This document shows, one piece after another, positions 20,226 to 30,300 of a stretch of DNA of 59,739 nt (the stretch's first letter is position 1; the number at the start of each line of letters is the position of its first letter). The position numbers were made by a program, and so were the translations under genes. Where the stretch lies: NCBI RefSeq assembly GCF_008692845.1, contig NZ_VXJW01000018.1, positions 1 to 59,739 of the forward strand, written 5' to 3'. Origin of the DNA: Salmonella enterica subsp. arizonae (GTDB lineage: Bacteria; Pseudomonadota; Gammaproteobacteria; Enterobacterales; Enterobacteriaceae). Below the pieces are notes generated by a model. The model did no database searches, had not been told where the DNA came from, and saw only the letters and a list, made by a program, of their open reading frames with translations.

Positions 20226-22739
20226 ATGAGTCTGACAGATACGCTTAAGAACACCCTGTCTGCGCTAACTGAAGGCGGACTGAACCGCTACCGCCTCGAT
20301 ATTCCGTCCTGCACAGCTTCACTGGATGTGGAAGAGTTTAACGGTAGGGAGTTCATGAGTGAGCTCTACTACTACGAAGTTATCTTTACCAGCAGCGACC
20401 AGAATATCAGTTCAGCGCAACTGTTGACCAGGCCTGCCACGCTGACCATGGGAACCGGGCCACTGATGGGGCTGACTGGGCAGAAAGTGGTGCATGGTGT
20501 GGTGACGCATTTTAAGCGTATCAGTGGTTCACGTGACCAGGCGACGTACCAGATTATTATTGAGCCATTCCTGTCTTTGCTGCGCAAGCAATTCCGTACC
20601 CACCGCTTTTTTGTCAATAAGTCTGTACCGGAAGTCGTCACCGAGGTGCTGCAGGAACATGGCCTGAAAGGCTGGGAATATGAGTTCACTCTCAAAGCTG
20701 ACTATCCGAAGCGTGAACAGATTAATCAGTACAAGGAAAATGACCTCGCCTTCATTGAGCGTCTGCTGGCTGAAGTAGGGATTTTTTACTTCTTCACTTT
20801 ACAGCCCGATACCCAGACCGAAGTGGTGCACTTTGCGGATAAGCAAAGTGCCTGGACATTCGGAAAATCGCTGCCGCTCAGCAGCCCATCGGGAATGAGT
20901 GATAATGCTGCGGACTCGGTGTGGGGTGTTAACGTCCGGCAGAACGTGGTTGAGCGCTCTGTCATCGCCAGTGATTACAACCACCGTGAAGCCCAGAATA
21001 TCCTGACCTCTGTACCGGCGGACATGACCCGTGGCGACGGTGACGGTGTTACCTATGGTGAAGTTTATCACTACCTGCCGCGTCATCTTGAACGCGGCGA
21101 CAAAATCGCACCGTCAGCGGAAACTGGCAACTTCTGGGCACGCCTTGAACATGAGCGTTTTCTGTCTGTACAGACGACCATCAGCGGGTGCAGCAATGAT
21201 GCCCTGCTTTCTCCGGCCCAGGTGCTGACCATCAGTGAACGTGTGGTACCGCCGACACTGCCATCAGAAACGGACAACGGCATTATCATTACCCGCACGG
21301 GCTATATCGCCAGTCGTAAAGATGCCCTGATCGTGATGTGGGAGGGGATGCCGTATTACGAGAACCGATGCTGGCGTCCTGCTGCTAAAAAGCGCCCGGT
21401 GGTCAGCGGTACCCTGATGGCCCGCGTCACCAGCGCCAAGGAGAACGATATTTACGCCTGGCAGGATGCATCCGGCATGTACCGGGTGAAGTTTGATGCC
21501 GACCGTGACGATAAACGTCAGGGCATGGAAAGTATGCCGGTGCGCTTCGCCAAGCCTTACGGGGGAGACAAGTACGGCTTCCACTTCCCGCTGATACAGG
21601 GTACTGAAGTTGCCATTGCGTTCCATGAAGGTGACCCGGACCGGCCGTATATCGCCCATGCCATGCACGACTCCCGCCATGTTGACCATGTCACGGAGCT
21701 GAACAGCACGCGTAATGTTATCCGCACAGCGGGTCTGAACAAGCTGCGGATGGAAGACAAACGCGGCGAAGAGCACGTTAAACTCAGTACGGAGTACGGG
21801 GGTAAGACGCAGCTTAATTTAGGGCACAATGTAGACGCTTACAGGGATCTTCGTGGTGAGGGGGCAGAACTGCGCACCGACCGGCATGTTTCCATTCGTG
21901 GTGGTGCCGGGGTGTTCATTACCGCCGATAAACAGCCGTTTGCCGGCGATAAGATGCTGTCGATGCGGGAAGCGATATCTCAACTGGAAAATGCATTGAG
22001 TATTGCCAGAAGTCTTTCTGATGCTGCTGAAACGGCAGAGGCATTGCCAGCAGATATCCAGAGCCAGGTTAAGCTGACGGAGTCCCTGAAAGAGCTGGCC
22101 CGGCCAGGTATGGTGCTGAATGCGCCGGAAGGGGTGAGTATCACCAGCCCGCAGGCAGTTCGTATGGCATCGGGGAGTGCAAGCGTCGGGATTATATCCC
22201 AGCAGAATACGGACATCAGTGCGCTGAAGCGCTTTACGGTGGCGGCGGGTGAAGCCGTGAGCATGCTGGCCCGAAAGGCCGGGATGAAACTCTTTGCGGC
22301 TAAGGGCAAAGTGGAAATCCAGGCGCAGGATGATGCGCTGGAGGCCATTGCCAAAAAGGATGTCACGGTGACCAGTACGGAAGGACGGATTGAGATCACT
22401 GCGGCGAAAGATATAGTGCTGAAAAACCTGGATGGCTCATTTATCCAGATAACGGGTAAGAACATCATACTTGGCTGTGAAGGTAATGTGCTGTGGAAAT
22501 GTGCTAATGCGCAGAAAATGGGAACCGCAAACTATACCTCTTCTGTACCGGAATTTCCCGGTGGATACAGTGAATATTTTGTTGCGCATGACGAAAAAAC
22601 AGGACAGCTTGCTCCGAATACGCGCTATCGCATTACGACCAGTAAAGGCGATGTTTTTTCCGGCATAACGGATTCAGACGGGAATACTGCCGAAATATTC
22701 ACGGCTTTATCTGACAAGATCAAAGTTGAACTTGGATAA
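20226..22739 (+). CDS. vgrG: T6SS spike protein VgrG (TssI) with C-terminal TTR-like domain
   Basis: The 837-aa protein is the trimeric spike on the Hcp tube. Domains in order: gp27-like (about 1-390, RLDIPSCTASLDVEEFNGRE), gp5 OB fold (about 395-480, DASGMYRVKFDADRDDKRQG and GTEVAIAFHEGDPDRPYIAH), a beta-helix of DUF2345 type (about 500-750), and a C-terminal transthyretin-like region (about 780-837, ending GITDSDGNTAEIF). In EAEC VgrG a similar domain loads the effector Tle1, so this one probably recruits the downstream 741-aa protein. The start is ATG 20226 (MSLTDTLKNT). Confidence 0.93.
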   Translation: MSLTDTLKNTLSALTEGGLNRYRLDIPSCTASLDVEEFNGREFMSELYYYEVIFTSSDQNISSAQLLTRPATLTMGTGPLMGLTGQKVVHGVVTHFKRISGSRDQATYQIIIEPFLSLLRKQFRTHRFFVNKSVPEVVTEVLQEHGLKGWEYEFTLKADYPKREQINQYKENDLAFIERLLAEVGIFYFFTLQPDTQTEVVHFADKQSAWTFGKSLPLSSPSGMSDNAADSVWGVNVRQNVVERSVIASDYNHREAQNILTSVPADMTRGDGDGVTYGEVYHYLPRHLERGDKIAPSAETGNFWARLEHERFLSVQTTISGCSNDALLSPAQVLTISERVVPPTLPSETDNGIIITRTGYIASRKDALIVMWEGMPYYENRCWRPAAKKRPVVSGTLMARVTSAKENDIYAWQDASGMYRVKFDADRDDKRQGMESMPVRFAKPYGGDKYGFHFPLIQGTEVAIAFHEGDPDRPYIAHAMHDSRHVDHVTELNSTRNVIRTAGLNKLRMEDKRGEEHVKLSTEYGGKTQLNLGHNVDAYRDLRGEGAELRTDRHVSIRGGAGVFITADKQPFAGDKMLSMREAISQLENALSIARSLSDAAETAEALPADIQSQVKLTESLKELARPGMVLNAPEGVSITSPQAVRMASGSASVGIISQQNTDISALKRFTVAAGEAVSMLARKAGMKLFAAKGKVEIQAQDDALEAIAKKDVTVTSTEGRIEITAAKDIVLKNLDGSFIQITGKNIILGCEGNVLWKCANAQKMGTANYTSSVPEFPGGYSEYFVAHDEKTGQLAPNTRYRITTSKGDVFSGITDSDGNTAEIFTALSDKIKVELG

Positions 22740-22783
22740 GAAATCCAGATTTAATCAGAACACAAATAGCAGGAGTTGCCTTC

Positions 22784-25009
22784 ATGGGGAATACAGCAAC
22801 CGTTCATGGCAGTGGCAAAACAGGGATGCAGGCAAAGGGCATTAAAGCCAGCCATGTATCAGGTACCCGTCTTTATTTTCATGCTGACAGTGAAACATTT
22901 CTGGCTGTTGATGGTGATGAATTGGAACAGGAAAGTAATGCCCTGAATAGCCTGTTAGGCCACCAGGTTGATACGCAGATGCGTATTGATGATTTAACTT
23001 TGCAGTGCACCAGACTAAACTGGGGGCAAATTAGTGAACGTACCGCCCTGCAAACTCAAATACAACAGGAAGCCCAGCGACTTGATGATCTGAATAAACA
23101 ATTGAAAGTTAAATTGACGACGCTTTCAGCAACAGAGGAACTTCCGAAGACCACACTCCTTGATAATAGCAGCAAAAGTGCTGTTGGCCTGATGGAGTTA
23201 ATCGAAGTCCGGGGTGGCATGAAAGGTGCTCGTTACATTTATGTCCGTTCAGATCAAATTGACAGCAAATGGCGACGTTATCCGCTTGAAGATAGCGATA
23301 AAAAGTCCGGTGGTAAGAGCTTTGTTATATCAGAGTCATATACTGACAATGAGGGAAATACAAGGGCAAGAGAAAAGATCGATTACGATAAGCTGAAAAC
23401 GCAGATAAGCAAAGTAAAACCCAAAATGCTGAAGGCTGAGCAGGATTTATTAGAACAGCACACAGGTGTTCTTGGACAATGGGCGAGGGATATTAATGAC
23501 AGCCTCAAACATTCCCCTTATCAGGGAGAGAGATTGGGTTTTGATGCTCAGTCTCAGCTTATGCGCTGGACTTATGGAGCAGGTCTGACGGAAGAATTAA
23601 ATCCGTTTGAAGTAGATTTTCGTAATCAAGGTAAAAAGGTAAAAAAAGAAGCTGTCACCAGCGGAAAAGCAAGTGCATATGCAAGTCTCGCTCTCGCTGA
23701 GTCTAAAAGCAAATTAACCCTGTCACTTCCAGACATGCATGGTATTACGATGACTTATCCCCTGAAGCCCGAAATGGGCGGAGGAATGGGAAGCCTGGGG
23801 GTATTACGTTTTGATTTTGAACTGACTTTGGCGGGCAGTGTTGGTGCAAGCTTAGGCGTTGAGTTGGGTGTATCGGTGAAAAGTAACTGGGCAAAAGGCG
23901 TCCCAGGCTCTTCAGGTGATGGAACTGCTCCCGCTCCCGGACAACGTAAAATTGATATTAGCCAGGTGGTGAAAGAGCCGGAAGCAACAGGGGAATTAAC
24001 CGTCTTTGCCGGGGCCCAGGCATCAGCAAACCTTTCAGGGGCAATCAAATGGTGCAACCCGGAGAAAAACAAAGAATATACCTATCTTGCGAAAGTATCT
24101 TTGGGAGCAACTGCCCAAATCGGAGCTGGCTGGAGTGGCACGTTCAGATTCAGTTATGAAGATGGAAAAGTACAGGTTCTGGCACGTGGCGGGATGTGCT
24201 GGGGCGGAGGAGGGAAAGGAAGTGTTGCTTTTGATATCGATGGAATAGCGATAATTACCGATTTTCTTCCTTGCTTAACATATATGCTACGCAATGCTGA
24301 CTACATTAAACTGTCTAGTACTGTGATCCGTGATGGGGATTTTTATGCGTTCTGTGCACTTCCATTATTATCCACAATGTATGGGGTTAATCTTTTGGTG
24401 GATAGCGCGTGGAGTCAAACAGACAGACTTCTCGATAATCTTCGAGATAGTTGGGAAATAAAAGAACAAAGAGTGAGGCTTATGCAGGAGATTATCGACA
24501 CTCAGGGAGAGTGTTTGAAATTCTCCCCTCCTGAAAGCAAAGGCGCAGCAATTGCTTCTTTAATAGAACATGGTTTTTGGGATGAATTCGCTAGCCCTGC
24601 CTCGAATGCACAAACTGATTGTGAGGGATTAGTTATGTTTAGCGCCAGAAAACGTGCCGTTTTATTGTGCCTTCGCTGGGTTCAATCCAAACGTGAGTAC
24701 GAAAATGTAATGCAGCACCTCTCTAAAAATTTTGTAGCTGTTGGTTCATGGCAAGGAAACCAACAAAGTGTTGCGGATTTTCTTGCTCTGGGGGAACAGT
24801 CGCGAGTTTACGGCTCTAAAAACATCGTGCCTAATGCATCCGAAATAAATATATTACCCAGCCATTATGCTAAAAATCTTATGGATATTTGGTCCAGTTT
24901 ACCAAGCACAGAGGAAGTTAATGGGACTGAATTGCATAAATTAAAAGAAGTTTCTCCAGTGCTAATGCAAAGTTGTACTCGTGTAATTGTGGGTAGTCAG
25001 GAGTTGTGA
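22784..25009 (+). CDS. Putative VgrG-delivered effector, 741 aa, unknown activity
   Basis: I do not recognise a catalytic domain. Visible: a short polar N-terminus, a charged helical region (about 40-110), a motif GGMKGARYIYVRSDQIDSKW (about 146-165), a glycine-rich hydrophobic stretch (about 330-365) with alternating small residues, and a C-terminal helical half containing FYAFCALPLLSTMYGVNLLV (about 520-540), long enough to enter a membrane. It follows vgrG by 44 bases and is followed, overlapping, by a lipoprotein gene. This is the order of a VgrG cargo effector and its immunity protein. A pore-forming or membrane-acting toxin is one possibility. Confidence 0.6.
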   Translation: MGNTATVHGSGKTGMQAKGIKASHVSGTRLYFHADSETFLAVDGDELEQESNALNSLLGHQVDTQMRIDDLTLQCTRLNWGQISERTALQTQIQQEAQRLDDLNKQLKVKLTTLSATEELPKTTLLDNSSKSAVGLMELIEVRGGMKGARYIYVRSDQIDSKWRRYPLEDSDKKSGGKSFVISESYTDNEGNTRAREKIDYDKLKTQISKVKPKMLKAEQDLLEQHTGVLGQWARDINDSLKHSPYQGERLGFDAQSQLMRWTYGAGLTEELNPFEVDFRNQGKKVKKEAVTSGKASAYASLALAESKSKLTLSLPDMHGITMTYPLKPEMGGGMGSLGVLRFDFELTLAGSVGASLGVELGVSVKSNWAKGVPGSSGDGTAPAPGQRKIDISQVVKEPEATGELTVFAGAQASANLSGAIKWCNPEKNKEYTYLAKVSLGATAQIGAGWSGTFRFSYEDGKVQVLARGGMCWGGGGKGSVAFDIDGIAIITDFLPCLTYMLRNADYIKLSSTVIRDGDFYAFCALPLLSTMYGVNLLVDSAWSQTDRLLDNLRDSWEIKEQRVRLMQEIIDTQGECLKFSPPESKGAAIASLIEHGFWDEFASPASNAQTDCEGLVMFSARKRAVLLCLRWVQSKREYENVMQHLSKNFVAVGSWQGNQQSVADFLALGEQSRVYGSKNIVPNASEINILPSHYAKNLMDIWSSLPSTEEVNGTELHKLKEVSPVLMQSCTRVIVGSQEL

Positions 25010-25014
25010 TTACA

Positions 25015-25869
25015 ATGAATAAATATAGAGCATTGATTACTTTGTCACTCATTGGAACTATTCTTGTTGGATGTGATAATTCTAAAAATGATACTAATAA
25101 ACAACAATTAGCCAACGATATTGTCAATTCCATGGTGACAGTTAAAGGGGGGCGGTTTCAAATGGGGGATTTTGGGCCGCTTGTTGGCGAAAAACTACCT
25201 TTTAGTCCTGGATTGGATAATAAACCATTGCATTGGGTCGAGCTTTCTGATTTTAAAATAACAAAAAACAAAGTTACTTGGAGGGAGTTTAATGTTTGGT
25301 TGAATTTAAATAAAAAAGAATATAATAAATACTATAAAAAAATAAAGGGTAGAAAGGTTGAAGATGAATATGATAAAAAAATTCTACGCAATATTGGTGA
25401 TAATTACCCTGCATCAGTGAGTTGGGATGACGCAAGCGCTTTCTGTAAATGGATTGGGAAAGTATCAGGGAAATCTATTACTTTACCTACCGAGGCTCAA
25501 TGGGAATATGCAGCTCGTAGCCGAGGTAAGTTTTTTCAGTTTGCTAATAGTGACAATCAATATAATCCTGACGATCCAGATGATAAACTTAACTTCACTC
25601 ATGACATGGCTCCTGTCGGTTCGTATCCTCCAAATCCCTTAGGTTTATATGACATGATGGGGAATGGAAATGAATGGGTGAATGACTGGTATGCTGAAGA
25701 TTATTATAAAAACTCACCTGAAAAAAATCCGCAAGGACCAGATAAAGGTGACAAAAAAGTGATTCGAGGTTATTTGGGCTCCATGTTTGGATTGTATGAT
25801 ATTACACGAGGGAAAAGTGAACATGATTATGAAGGTCCTGGTGATGGTTTTCGTTGTGTAGAGAATTAA
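25015..25869 (+). CDS. FGE-sulfatase-fold lipoprotein, likely immunity protein
   Basis: The 284-aa protein has a lipoprotein signal (lipobox ILVGC, ATG 25015). GTG 25006 would overlap the previous stop. The formylglycine-generating-enzyme fold is shown by VKGGRFQMGDFG, PASVSWDDASAFCKWI, LPTEAQWEYAARSR, GLYDMMGNGNEWVNDWY and the final GFRCVEN. The usual RGGSW block is replaced by RGYLGSMFG and the catalytic cysteine pair is not visible, so it is probably a binding scaffold, not an oxidase. Very AT-rich. It is inferred to protect against the 741-aa protein. Confidence 0.7.
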   Translation: MNKYRALITLSLIGTILVGCDNSKNDTNKQQLANDIVNSMVTVKGGRFQMGDFGPLVGEKLPFSPGLDNKPLHWVELSDFKITKNKVTWREFNVWLNLNKKEYNKYYKKIKGRKVEDEYDKKILRNIGDNYPASVSWDDASAFCKWIGKVSGKSITLPTEAQWEYAARSRGKFFQFANSDNQYNPDDPDDKLNFTHDMAPVGSYPPNPLGLYDMMGNGNEWVNDWYAEDYYKNSPEKNPQGPDKGDKKVIRGYLGSMFGLYDITRGKSEHDYEGPGDGFRCVEN

Positions 25870-25898
25870 CATTGAAAATGATATTAACTGGAGGATAT

Positions 25899-26165
25899 AT
25901 GTCCAAAGGATTTGTATTACTCGGAGATAAAACAACACATGGTGGCGAAGTTATTTCTGCCTCTTCGACCATGATCGTGAATGGAAAAAAGGTAGCACTT
26001 GTTGGCGACGAGATTAATTGTCCTGTCGAAGGACATGGTATCAATGCCATTATCGAAGGGTCACCGGAATGGATATCTGATGGCAAACAAGTTGTCGTCG
26101 ATGGGTGCGAATGTGAATGCGGCTGCCATGTTATCTCCAGTGCGCCGGACTGTTCAGTAGGATAA
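25899..26165 (+). CDS. PAAR spike-tip protein
   Basis: The 88-aa protein has PAAR repeats (FVLLGDKTTHGGEVISASS, KKVALVGDEINCPVEGHG), which form the sharp metal-bound tip capping VgrG. The C-terminus is cysteine-rich (CECECGCH). The start ATG 25899 follows TGGAGGAT. It sits 3 bases before the next gene. Confidence 0.9.
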   Translation: MSKGFVLLGDKTTHGGEVISASSTMIVNGKKVALVGDEINCPVEGHGINAIIEGSPEWISDGKQVVVDGCECECGCHVISSAPDCSVG

Positions 26166-26168
26166 ATA

Positions 26169-27326
26169 ATGAGCTGGGAACGCCAGAAAGCCACTATCAT
26201 CGCAGAGCCGGAAGAGCCATCAACCATGTTGTGGTTGATGGCCTGTCTCGTTGCAATAATCACCGGAGTGCTCCTTTTTGTTCTCCATGCCAATCAGTTT
26301 CTGGGAACACTGCAAAAATTTAATCTCTGGATCGTAGCGGGAAGCCCACTCTTTCTCTGGTTAGTGATGATTTGCTTACGAAGCTGGCTGTATAACCATG
26401 CGATGGACAAACATCAGTTTGAGTCCGATGAAGCGGAATATGCGCAGCAACAATGGACTGACTGGGCAGGACGCTATCTGGCGGTTCTGTACAGCAGGGT
26501 GATCCTGCCCGCTGAACTCACGCCCGCGCGCTTTATACAGTCTCCTGCTGATCTTGAACAGAGCAATGCGCTTGGCAGGCGTATCGCGCTCCCCCCGGGA
26601 GAAAATGTGTTTTCGGCCCTTCTTGGTGGCCTTGATGAATCACTCATACAACTCTGTGCTGATTTGCCATTTGGGGTAACACTGCTCACTGATGCTTCGG
26701 ATCCCGAAGAGCATTTGCAGAAGGCTTTTTCTGCCGCCTGGATCCAACATTTCGGCCTCACGCTCTCAGCACCTTTACTGACGATCCTGAATACCCGCTC
26801 CTTTTCGTCGGTTGAAGAGCGGATCAAAACGCCGACGCTGGATGTCGAGTTGTTGTTGGTCCATCAGACGCAGGGGGGCGACGTTTACAGTGATGCGCTG
26901 GCAGCCCTGTTACTGACCTCTGACGATGTGGCCACCAAATACCGCTTCGATCATCACGCCCGTCTGCTACGGCCCATGTCGATCGAGCCGACAGAAGATC
27001 TGAGCCTGGCCTTTGATACCTTTTTATCCACTCAGTCGCAGGCTATCAAAACAGACGTGCTTCTCGGGGACGGTACCGCGTGGGGCAAGGTATTTTCCAC
27101 GCTGCTGGGCAGCGCTAAAAACTACGAAGGCCACTGGAAACCTCAACAGTGTCACTGGCTGGAAGAGTACGCAGGACGCAGCGGCCCCTTCTCGCCGTGG
27201 ATTATGGCCGCTGTCGCCAGTGATACTGTGGCACTGACGGGGAACTGCCTGATGCTTTCTGATAATAAAAAACAGCGATTTATGAATATCGTCACAACAG
27301 GAGAGCAGGCGAATGGCAAAGGATAG
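26169..27326 (+). CDS. T6SS-cluster membrane protein, unknown
   Basis: The 385-aa protein has two N-terminal membrane segments (MLWLMACLVAIITGVLLFVL at about 19-38 and LWIVAGSPLFLWLVMICL at about 52-69), then a soluble cytoplasmic domain with LPPGENVFSALLGGLDESL and LTGNCLMLSD. I recognise it only as a protein conserved next to tssM in this type of cluster. Its 3' end overlaps the tssM start by 14 bases, so coupling to TssM synthesis is likely. A membrane-complex accessory role is inferred. Confidence 0.65.
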   Translation: MSWERQKATIIAEPEEPSTMLWLMACLVAIITGVLLFVLHANQFLGTLQKFNLWIVAGSPLFLWLVMICLRSWLYNHAMDKHQFESDEAEYAQQQWTDWAGRYLAVLYSRVILPAELTPARFIQSPADLEQSNALGRRIALPPGENVFSALLGGLDESLIQLCADLPFGVTLLTDASDPEEHLQKAFSAAWIQHFGLTLSAPLLTILNTRSFSSVEERIKTPTLDVELLLVHQTQGGDVYSDALAALLLTSDDVATKYRFDHHARLLRPMSIEPTEDLSLAFDTFLSTQSQAIKTDVLLGDGTAWGKVFSTLLGSAKNYEGHWKPQQCHWLEEYAGRSGPFSPWIMAAVASDTVALTGNCLMLSDNKKQRFMNIVTTGEQANGKG

Positions 27327-30300
27327 TTCAGCGTGGCGTGGTAGTTGGGGAGGTCTCGGCTTTACCGCGATAATCGCTGCTATACTGGCATGGGCCATCT
27401 GGTCGCATGGGGATGCAATTGGCCTGAACAGCGAAGGATTAAAAACATTGGGTATTGTCGGGGCGATGATCCTGTTGTTGTTAATTCGTCATGGCAGGGC
27501 TATCGGATTAGCGCTCAAACAACGCTGGTCACGTTTTCAGGCTGAACGTAAGAAAGAACTGCCAACCAGTGAAGGTCGCGTTGAGCAGACCCTGCCGCGC
27601 AACGTCACGGTCGACACCATCCGTGAAGCCATGCGTAACCTCTACGGTCGGCGCTGGGGGCGTAAAACTCGCATCCTGCTGATAACCGGTACGGCCGCTG
27701 AAGTGGAGCAACTGACTCCGGGCCTTACAACTCAGCTCTGGCAGGAAGACCGCGGCACACTGTTGCTGTGGGGCGGTGACCTCAATACGCCACCGGACAG
27801 TGCCTGGCTGACCGCGCTGCGCAAACTGCGCCGTCGCCCGGTAGATGGGCTGGTGTGGGTCACCTCGGCCTTTGACCAGCTCTCAGCACCAGGGCTGGAG
27901 CCGCCGCTGCCGGTACCGTCTGAAAGCACCATGGATTCCCTGTCTCACGCCATCAGCGCACGTATGGAAGCGCTTGGCTGGCAGACCCCGCTATATGTCT
28001 GGTCCCTGCACCCGCGAGCTGGTAAGCCGGAAGGACGGGTTGTACAGGCGACCGGCTGTCTGTTGCCTGCCGGTTGTCTCACCGAAGGGCTGGCAGAGCA
28101 ACTCTCCGCCCTGACGCCAGATCTGACCTCACTGGGCCTGCAGCAGACCTGCGGTGAAGTGAAACATAACTTCTTACTGACGCTTGCCGACCAGCTCATT
28201 CGTGAGCCACAGAGCGTGACCACACCGCTGTCGGTGATGCTCAATCCGTACCGCCCGCTGCCGCTGGCCGGTGTGGTGTTCAGTCAGCCCTCCGCCGGCG
28301 CTGAACGTGCCGTGGCGCACCACTGGGGCATGGATAAACGCTGGGATGTTTTACCTGAGTCTGTCCGCACGCTTGCTGCCGGGCTGCGCCCGCGCAAGCC
28401 GGGCATTCCATGGCGTAAAGTGTTTGTGTCAGTCGCTGCCCTGGCGATGGTGGGCTGGGCTGTGTGGATGGGCATCGCGTATGTCACTAACCGCAGCCAG
28501 ATAGATGGCGCTAATGTACAGGCCTCGACGGCTGCCCGACAGAATCAGCCCCTGGCGCAGCGTCTGCATGCACTGTCTGAACTCCAGAAAACCCTGGCTC
28601 GTTTGCAATACCGTTCAGAGCATGGCGTGCCGTGGTACGAACGGGCCGGGCTGAGTCAGAATAACGCCCTGCTAGCCGCACTCTGGCCACGCTATCAGGA
28701 CAGCGCACTGCCGCTGTTGCGGGATGCTTCTGCAAACCATCTGCAAAGACAGATTAATGCCTTTAATGCACTGCCGCCGGACAGCCCGCTGCGTGAGCAA
28801 ATGGCAAAAAACACCTATGACCAGCTTAAGCTCTATCTGATGCTGGCGCGCCCGGAACACATGGACGCCGCCTGGTTCAGTTCTGCGCTGCAGCACGACT
28901 GGCCAAAGCGTGATGGCGTGAAAGACGGCGTCTGGCAGGGCGTGGCCCCGTCGCTACTGTCGTTTTATGGCGCACAGTTGGTGACGCATCCTGAGTGGAA
29001 GCTCCGTGCCGATGAAAACATGGTCAGCCAGGCGCGCTCCCTGCTGGTTCGCCTGATGGGCGTACGTAACAGTGAATCAACCCTGTACCAGAAGATGCTC
29101 GCTCAGGTGGCGCACCTGTATGCCGATATGCGTCTCGAAGATATGACCGGGGATACTGATGCATCCCGTCTGTTCAGCACCCCCGAAATCGTACCAGGTA
29201 TGTTTACCCGCCAGGCCTGGGAGCAGGCCGTTCAGCCCGCCATCGAAAAGGTGGTGAAGGCGCGCCGGGACGAGCTTGACTGGGTGCTGACTGACAGCAA
29301 GCGTCAGGTGAATAAACAGGATGAGACCTCGCCGGAAGCGCTGAAAAAACGTCTGACGGAGCGTTACTTCGCCGATTTTGGCGGTGCCTGGCTTGAGTTC
29401 CTCAACAGCCTGCACTGGAACCAGGCCGCTACGCTGTCGGATTCCATTGACCAGTTGACCCTGATGGCTGATGTACGTCAGTCACCGCTGGTGGCGCTGA
29501 TGAACACCCTGAACGCGCAGGGACGTACCGGACAGACCGGCGAGGCGATTTCGGATTCACTGGTGAAATCAGCGAAAAATCTGCTGGGTGGTGACAACAA
29601 GGATGCCATTGACCAGAGCGTCGGTGTTCATGGTCCGCTGGATGCGGCCTTTGGCCCGGTGCTGGCGCTGGTGGACAAAAACCGCACAGGGGCACAGGAA
29701 CTGAGTCTGCAGTCCTATCTGACCCGTGTGACACAGGTGCGTCTGCGCCTGCAGCAGGTGACCAATGCCGCTGACCCGCAGGCGATGACCCAGACCATCG
29801 CTCAGACCGTATTCCAGGGTCAAGCCGTTGACCTGACCGAAACCCGCGACTACGGCAGTTTGATTGCAGCAGGCCTGGGTCAGGAATGGAGCGGTTTTGG
29901 TCGTACGATGTTTGTGAACCCGATGGAGCAGGCCTGGCAGCAGGTTCTGACCCCGGCCGCCGACAGCCTCAACGCCCAGTGGCAGCAGGCAGTGGTGAGT
30001 GAATGGAACTCCGCCTTTGGCGGACGCTATCCGTTCAGCAACTCCAGCAGCGATGTGTCCCTGCCACTGCTGGCCAAATACCTCAATGCGGATTCCGGAC
30101 GTATCGCTCAGTTCCTGCAGAACCGCCTCAAGGGCGTGCTGCATAAAGAGGGCAACCACTGGGTACCGGACAGTATCAATTCGCAGGGGCTGGCGTTTAG
30201 CCCGGCATTCCTTAGCGCCATCAACACCCTGAGCTATATCTCAGATGTGGCCTTCACCGAAGGCAATGCTGGCGTAAACTTCGAGCTGCGTCCGGGTACC

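Noticed and set aside
29569..30159. 196-aa minus-strand ORF inside tssM
   Set aside because: Antisense to a well-conserved TssM; no supporting signal.
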